DNA of 64,000 nucleotides from JABDQA01 sp963824415 (GTDB lineage Bacteria > Desulfobacterota > Desulfobulbia > Desulfobulbales > Desulfocapsaceae). A program made the position numbers and the translations under genes. Location: the NCBI GenBank assembly GCA_963824415.1, contig CAWGPM010000014.1, positions 1 through 64,000 of the forward strand. Reading direction: 5' to 3'. A model generated the notes under the pieces. The model did not search any database. It saw nothing but the letters and a program-made list of their open reading frames with translations, and was not told the DNA's origin. Below are positions 62,538 through 64,000 of this stretch, piece by piece; positions within the stretch are counted from its first letter, which is position 1; every line of letters begins with the position of its first letter.

Positions 62538-63461
62538 TTATTTCCGAAGTCCATCCATCGAAAAACCCGCTTCTTCAAGGCTGGTGATCAGTTCAAGACT
62601 CCGGGCATCGTCAAACGGATCCAGGGGCGGGCGAACGCTGAGCCACCCGGGCTGGTCGGAGTAATGGGCGACCGCGGCCTTCATCGCCGGGATCATTACG
62701 TAGCCCTGGAAAATTAAACGGATTCGGTCGAGTTCAGCCTGCTGTTCGTCGGCATCAGCCTGCTCCCAAGTTGCCGCCAGCCGGGCGATGGCGCCCGGAT
62801 TGACGTTTGCGGTGGCGCTGATGCAGCCGGCAGCGCCTTCGCGCAGTCCCTTGAGCAGGAACGTCTCGGAGCCGGGGAAAATATGAAATGCTTCTCCGCG
62901 AAACGCATCGAGCATGGCTTTAGTGTTGTTCCAATCGCCGGAACTGTCCTTGATGCCGACCACCGTACCGGGGTAGGCCTTGAGCAGCCGCTCGATAACC
63001 GGCAGGGTGATGCCGACCTGGGCAATCGGGGGAATATGATACAGGTAGATTTTCAGCCGACTGTCGCCGACCCGCTCGATCACTTCCGCAAAAGACCGGA
63101 ACAGTCCGTCATCGCTGACCCCTTTGTAGTAGAAGGGGGGCAGCATCAGAGCGCCGCCGCAATTCAGCTCGACCACCCGCCTGGTCAATGCGATGGTGTC
63201 GGGCAGCGCGCAGCATCCGGTTCCGGGCATCATGCGCTGGGGAGGCAGTCCGGCTTCGACAAGCGCCTCCATCAAAGAGATTTTCTCTTCGACACTCAGG
63301 GAATTGCCTTCCGAATTCGTTCCGAAAACAGCCAGGCCGACATTGTTGTCCAGCAGCCAGCGGCAGTGGTCGATCAGCTTCTCTGCATCCGGGTTGAGAT
63401 TTTCGTCAAACGGGGTGATCACGGGTGAAAGTACACCCGACATCAGTTCGGTGGTAAGCAT
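62538..63461 (-). CDS. DapA-family aldolase/dehydratase
   Basis: A 307-aa class I aldolase. It has SPVITPFDENLNPD near 12-25, FGTNSEGNSLSVEEK near 45-59 (the G-T-x-S/G-E motif), Tyr in IYLYHIPP near 136-143 and the Schiff-base Lys in VVGIKDSSG near 163-171. DapA itself is possible, but the catabolic setting favours an aldolase for a sugar-acid- or amino-acid-derived oxo acid. With the Ldh gene and the upstream FCD regulator it forms a small operon. Confidence 0.9.
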   Translation of the reverse strand: MLTTELMSGVLSPVITPFDENLNPDAEKLIDHCRWLLDNNVGLAVFGTNSEGNSLSVEEKISLMEALVEAGLPPQRMMPGTGCCALPDTIALTRRVVELNCGGALMLPPFYYKGVSDDGLFRSFAEVIERVGDSRLKIYLYHIPPIAQVGITLPVIERLLKAYPGTVVGIKDSSGDWNNTKAMLDAFRGEAFHIFPGSETFLLKGLREGAAGCISATANVNPGAIARLAATWEQADADEQQAELDRIRLIFQGYVMIPAMKAAVAHYSDQPGWLSVRPPLDPFDDARSLELITSLEEAGFSMDGLRK

Positions 63462-63501
63462 GGTTCACAATCTCCTGACAATAGTTGTTTTTTAGATAGG
63501 T

Positions 63502-64000
63502 TCAGGCGAGCAGTCCCCGCCTTTCCAGGTACTTCATTCTGGATGGCTGCAGGTGGTTGACACAGATTTCTGCCAGGGCCTGGTTGTCGTCTTTTACCAG
63601 CGTCTCCAGGATCCGGTAATGCTCGTCACTGGCCTGTTTGAGCAGTCTGATGTCGGTGCCGGAGGCAAACCTTACCAGATTTGCCTTCTGGGCCATTTCG
63701 TCGATCACGTCGGCCAGAAATTCGTTGCCGCACAAGCGGTAGAGCACCTGGTGAAATTCCTTGTTGGCGGCCACCACGCCGATCATATTGGAGTTCTCGA
63801 CCGCAGTCCGATGCTGGTCGCAAATCTTTTCCAGACGCTGGTAGGCTCTGGCATCGATGGGCAGGTCGAGCAGCAATGCTGCCTGCCGCTCGACGAACTC
63901 GCGCATCTGGTAAAGCTGATTCACCTCCTCGCCGCTGTATTCACTGACGGTGGCTCCTTTGTTTGCCTCGCGCACCAGCAGGCCGGCCATCTCCAGCTCC
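63502..64000 (-). CDS. GntR-family (FCD) regulator, 5' end beyond the window
   Basis: About 166 residues are inside the window, starting within the DNA-binding domain (LEMAGLLVREANKGATV, the end of the winged helix) and continuing through the FCD ligand domain (MREFVERQAALLL, ANKEFHQVLYRLCGN, SDEHYRILETLV, CVNHLQPSR). It heads the DapA-like and Ldh genes and probably controls them. The missing N-terminus runs off the right edge. Confidence 0.92.
   Translation of the reverse strand, partial: ELEMAGLLVREANKGATVSEYSGEEVNQLYQMREFVERQAALLLDLPIDARAYQRLEKICDQHRTAVENSNMIGVVAANKEFHQVLYRLCGNEFLADVIDEMAQKANLVRFASGTDIRLLKQASDEHYRILETLVKDDNQALAEICVNHLQPSRMKYLERRGLLA

Noticed and set aside
1..64000. CRISPR array, rRNA or insertion sequence
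   Set aside because: No regularly spaced repeats, no rRNA segments and no transposase-like proteins were seen on either strand.

Overview
The window looks like chromosome from a marine, anaerobic or microaerobic Gram-negative bacterium, most likely a Desulfobacterota (former Deltaproteobacteria) relative. This is inference. It rests on a TRAP transporter, a Na+-NQR/RNF-type complex with NuoE/NuoF-like input subunits, a selenocysteine tRNA, an RTX adhesin, a BioY/ECF/BirA biotin cluster and a dense set of acyl-CoA genes. Most genes are GC-rich with GC-rich third positions. The stretch of about 17.7-23.6 kb, starting at the tRNA-Sec gene, is clearly more AT-rich and looks acquired.

Layout. 1-3.2 kb: 3' end of a giant RTX/VCBS adhesin (two single-base frame breaks) and a small secreted-type protein carrying the same C-terminal tail. 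3.3-3.8 kb: a RelE/RHH toxin-antitoxin pair whose toxin has a stop codon in its catalytic tail. 3.9-7.0 kb: PIN-PhoH ATPase and an OlsF-like double acyltransferase. 7.4-7.5 kb: a nested palindrome. 7.6-10.5 kb: DctPQM TRAP transporter, divergent from the 5-oxoprolinase operon pxpABC (pxpC frameshifted). 13.4-17.7 kb: transketolase-like enzyme, DUF309 protein, MFS transporter and a small acidic CxxC protein. 17.8-23.6 kb: selC followed by an AT-rich island with two near-identical yaiI copies, a cupin, a DedA protein, UspA, a GalT-like enzyme and a NYN-LOTUS protein, with foldback sequences between the small genes. 23.7-28.7 kb: sulfatase, DUF805, a PliG-like protein and an L,D-transpeptidase.

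28.9-33.8 kb holds the most unusual set. A tightly overlapping operon encodes a 76-aa candidate peptide, a PqqD-like chaperone, an HprK-like kinase and a nucleotidyltransferase. Convergent to it is an 803-aa protein that fuses a degenerate HprK-like domain to GT2-like and GT25-like glycosyltransferase domains. Together they suggest a peptide-modification (RiPP-like) system using phosphorylation, nucleotidylation and/or glycosylation.

35.2-43.1 kb: an eight-gene NQR operon (nqrABCDE order) in which NqrA carries two RnfC-like 4Fe-4S motifs. The NqrF slot is taken by a membrane-anchored ferredoxin fused to a NuoE domain, followed by NuoF-like and NuoG-N-like subunits. This appears to be an NADH-dependent sodium pump with a complex-I/hydrogenase-type electron input module.

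43.9-64 kb: a catabolic region with enoyl-CoA hydratase, CoA-transferases, acyl-CoA and 3-hydroxyacyl-CoA dehydrogenases, a MaoC hydratase, short-chain dehydrogenases, two AroE-like dehydrogenases, a GH88-like hydrolase, an Asp/Glu-racemase-like protein, an Ldh-family oxidoreductase, a DapA-like aldolase and two GntR/FCD regulators. It is interrupted by the biotin uptake and regulation cluster ecfT-ecfA-bioY-birA. The exact substrate of the catabolic set cannot be read from the sequence.
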